A stretch of DNA of 6,135 nt from Verrucomicrobiales bacterium (GTDB lineage: Bacteria; Verrucomicrobiota; Verrucomicrobiia; Verrucomicrobiales; DEV007), in assembly GCA_023253615.1 (NCBI GenBank), contig JALRFZ010000621.1:1-6135 (forward strand), written 5' to 3'. The notes beneath the pieces were generated by a model. The model was not told the DNA's origin. It did no database searches and saw nothing but the letters and a program-made list of their open reading frames with translations. Shown here in pieces: positions 5,357 through 6,135 of the stretch (position 1 is the stretch's first letter; every line of letters begins with the position of its first letter). A program made the position numbers and the translations under genes.

Positions 5357-6135
5357 CGAGTTCGGCGAGCGTCTTTTCGAAGCTCTCCACGTCCGAGAAG
5401 CTGAGTGCTTTCGCGTTGCGGTCGATGCGGCGCATGAATCCGGCGAGGACGCGTCCGGGGCCGAGCTCGATGAAAAGAGTTTCGCCCTTTCCAAGAAAGT
5501 GCTGCACGCACTCGCTCCAGCGCACCGAACCGCTCACCTGGGCCTCGAGGGTGGCGCGGATTTCGCCGGCTTCGCTGACTTCGCGGGCCTCGACATTGCA
5601 GACCACGGGCACGGAGGGCGTGGCTAGCGGCGTTTCAGCCAGCACCCCGGCCAGTTTCACCTGGGCCGGCATCATGAGCCGGGAATGGTAGGCGCCCGCC
5701 ACCTCGAGCTTCTGTGCGATGCGGATCCCGCGGTCCTGCGCCGTGGCGATCACTTGGTCGATCCCCGAGACCTTGCCTGAGACGACGATCTGACCGGGGC
5801 AGTTGAAATTGGCGACATCGACATCGCATTCGGCCGCGAGGGCACGGATGTCGGCCTCTTCGCCACCGATGAGGGCCGCCATCGATCCCTCCACCGAAGA
5901 GGTCGCCTCTTCCATGAAAGCGCCGCGTTTGGCGACGAGATCGAGACCGGTTTCGAACGAGAACGTGCCTGCCGCGGCATGGGCGGTGAATTCTCCGAGG
6001 GAAAGTCCGGCGCAGCCCGCGATCTCGAGATCGGGGACGTGGCTCTTGAGGATCTCCAGGCAGGCGAGGCCGTGGACATAGAGCGCCGGCTGGCAGATCG
6101 AGGTCCTTGTCAGCTCGGCGGCCGGACCCTCGAAC
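5352..6135 (-). CDS. fabD: Malonyl-CoA:ACP transacylase (FabD), C-terminal 260 residues; N-terminus beyond right edge
   Basis: Cytosolic enzyme that moves malonyl from CoA to acyl carrier protein, supplying the extender unit for type II fatty acid synthesis. The visible part starts FEGPAAELTRTSICQPALYVH, the region just after the missing N-terminal about 50 residues, which would hold the GQG oxyanion motif. Numbering from the first visible codon, the nucleophile is Ser45 in GLSLGE (43-48), followed by Arg70 in AKRGAFM, His150 in GAYHSRLM and Gln199 in EAQVSGSVRW. The Ser-Arg (25) and His-Gln (49) spacings equal those of E. coli FabD Ser92, Arg117, His201 and Gln250. NCPGQIVVSG (111-120) and ELGPGRVLAGFMRRI (223-237) are further hallmarks. 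Leu replaces the usual His just before the catalytic serine. It converges on the coiled-coil gene. Assignment is very secure; any upstream fab partners lie outside the window. Confidence 0.97.
   Translation of the reverse strand, partial: FEGPAAELTRTSICQPALYVHGLACLEILKSHVPDLEIAGCAGLSLGEFTAHAAAGTFSFETGLDLVAKRGAFMEEATSSVEGSMAALIGGEEADIRALAAECDVDVANFNCPGQIVVSGKVSGIDQVIATAQDRGIRIAQKLEVAGAYHSRLMMPAQVKLAGVLAETPLATPSVPVVCNVEAREVSEAGEIRATLEAQVSGSVRWSECVQHFLGKGETLFIELGPGRVLAGFMRRIDRNAKALSFSDVESFEKTLAELA

Overview
The window looks like ordinary chromosomal DNA from a high-G+C, Gram-negative bacterium. The FeoB gate variant, the 16-bp intergenic repeat and the lack of Shine-Dalgarno sequences together recall Verrucomicrobiota (Opitutae-like). 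That placement is from memory and is not proven by anything here. No phage, transposase, CRISPR array, rRNA or tRNA gene is visible.

Layout. Positions 1-1135 (minus) hold the first 378 codons of feoB, the ferrous iron permease, which runs off the left edge. feoA (1149-1406, minus) lies 13 bp upstream of it, so feoAB is an iron-uptake operon. ridA (1501-1887, minus), an enamine/imine deaminase, lies 94 bp further upstream. A 180-bp gap (1888-2067) carries two copies of a 16-bp repeat at a 30-bp period. A complete half-size ABC exporter (2068-3807, minus; 579 aa) follows. A 129-bp divergent intergenic region (3808-3936) with two short perfect inverted repeats separates it from a two-gene plus-strand unit. 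That unit is a SanA-type DUF218 membrane protein (3937-4599) and an unrecognised membrane-anchored coiled-coil protein (about 4644-5348). It meets fabD (malonyl-CoA:ACP transacylase; 5352-6135, minus, N-terminus cut by the right edge) tail to tail, with only 3 bp between stop codons.

How the genes relate. FeoA and FeoB act together in Fe(II) uptake. The ABC exporter, SanA-like protein and coiled-coil protein are all predicted at the inner membrane, and the first two belong to families linked to envelope lipid export or envelope barrier function. They could share the 3808-3936 control region, which is inference. RidA and FabD are housekeeping metabolic enzymes. I found no convincing new multi-gene system. 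The points most worth a second look are the repeat pair, the operator-like palindromes between the exporter and sanA, the cysteine-rich FeoA, the variant FeoB gate motif, the unrecognised coiled-coil protein, and the absence of Shine-Dalgarno sequences at every visible start.
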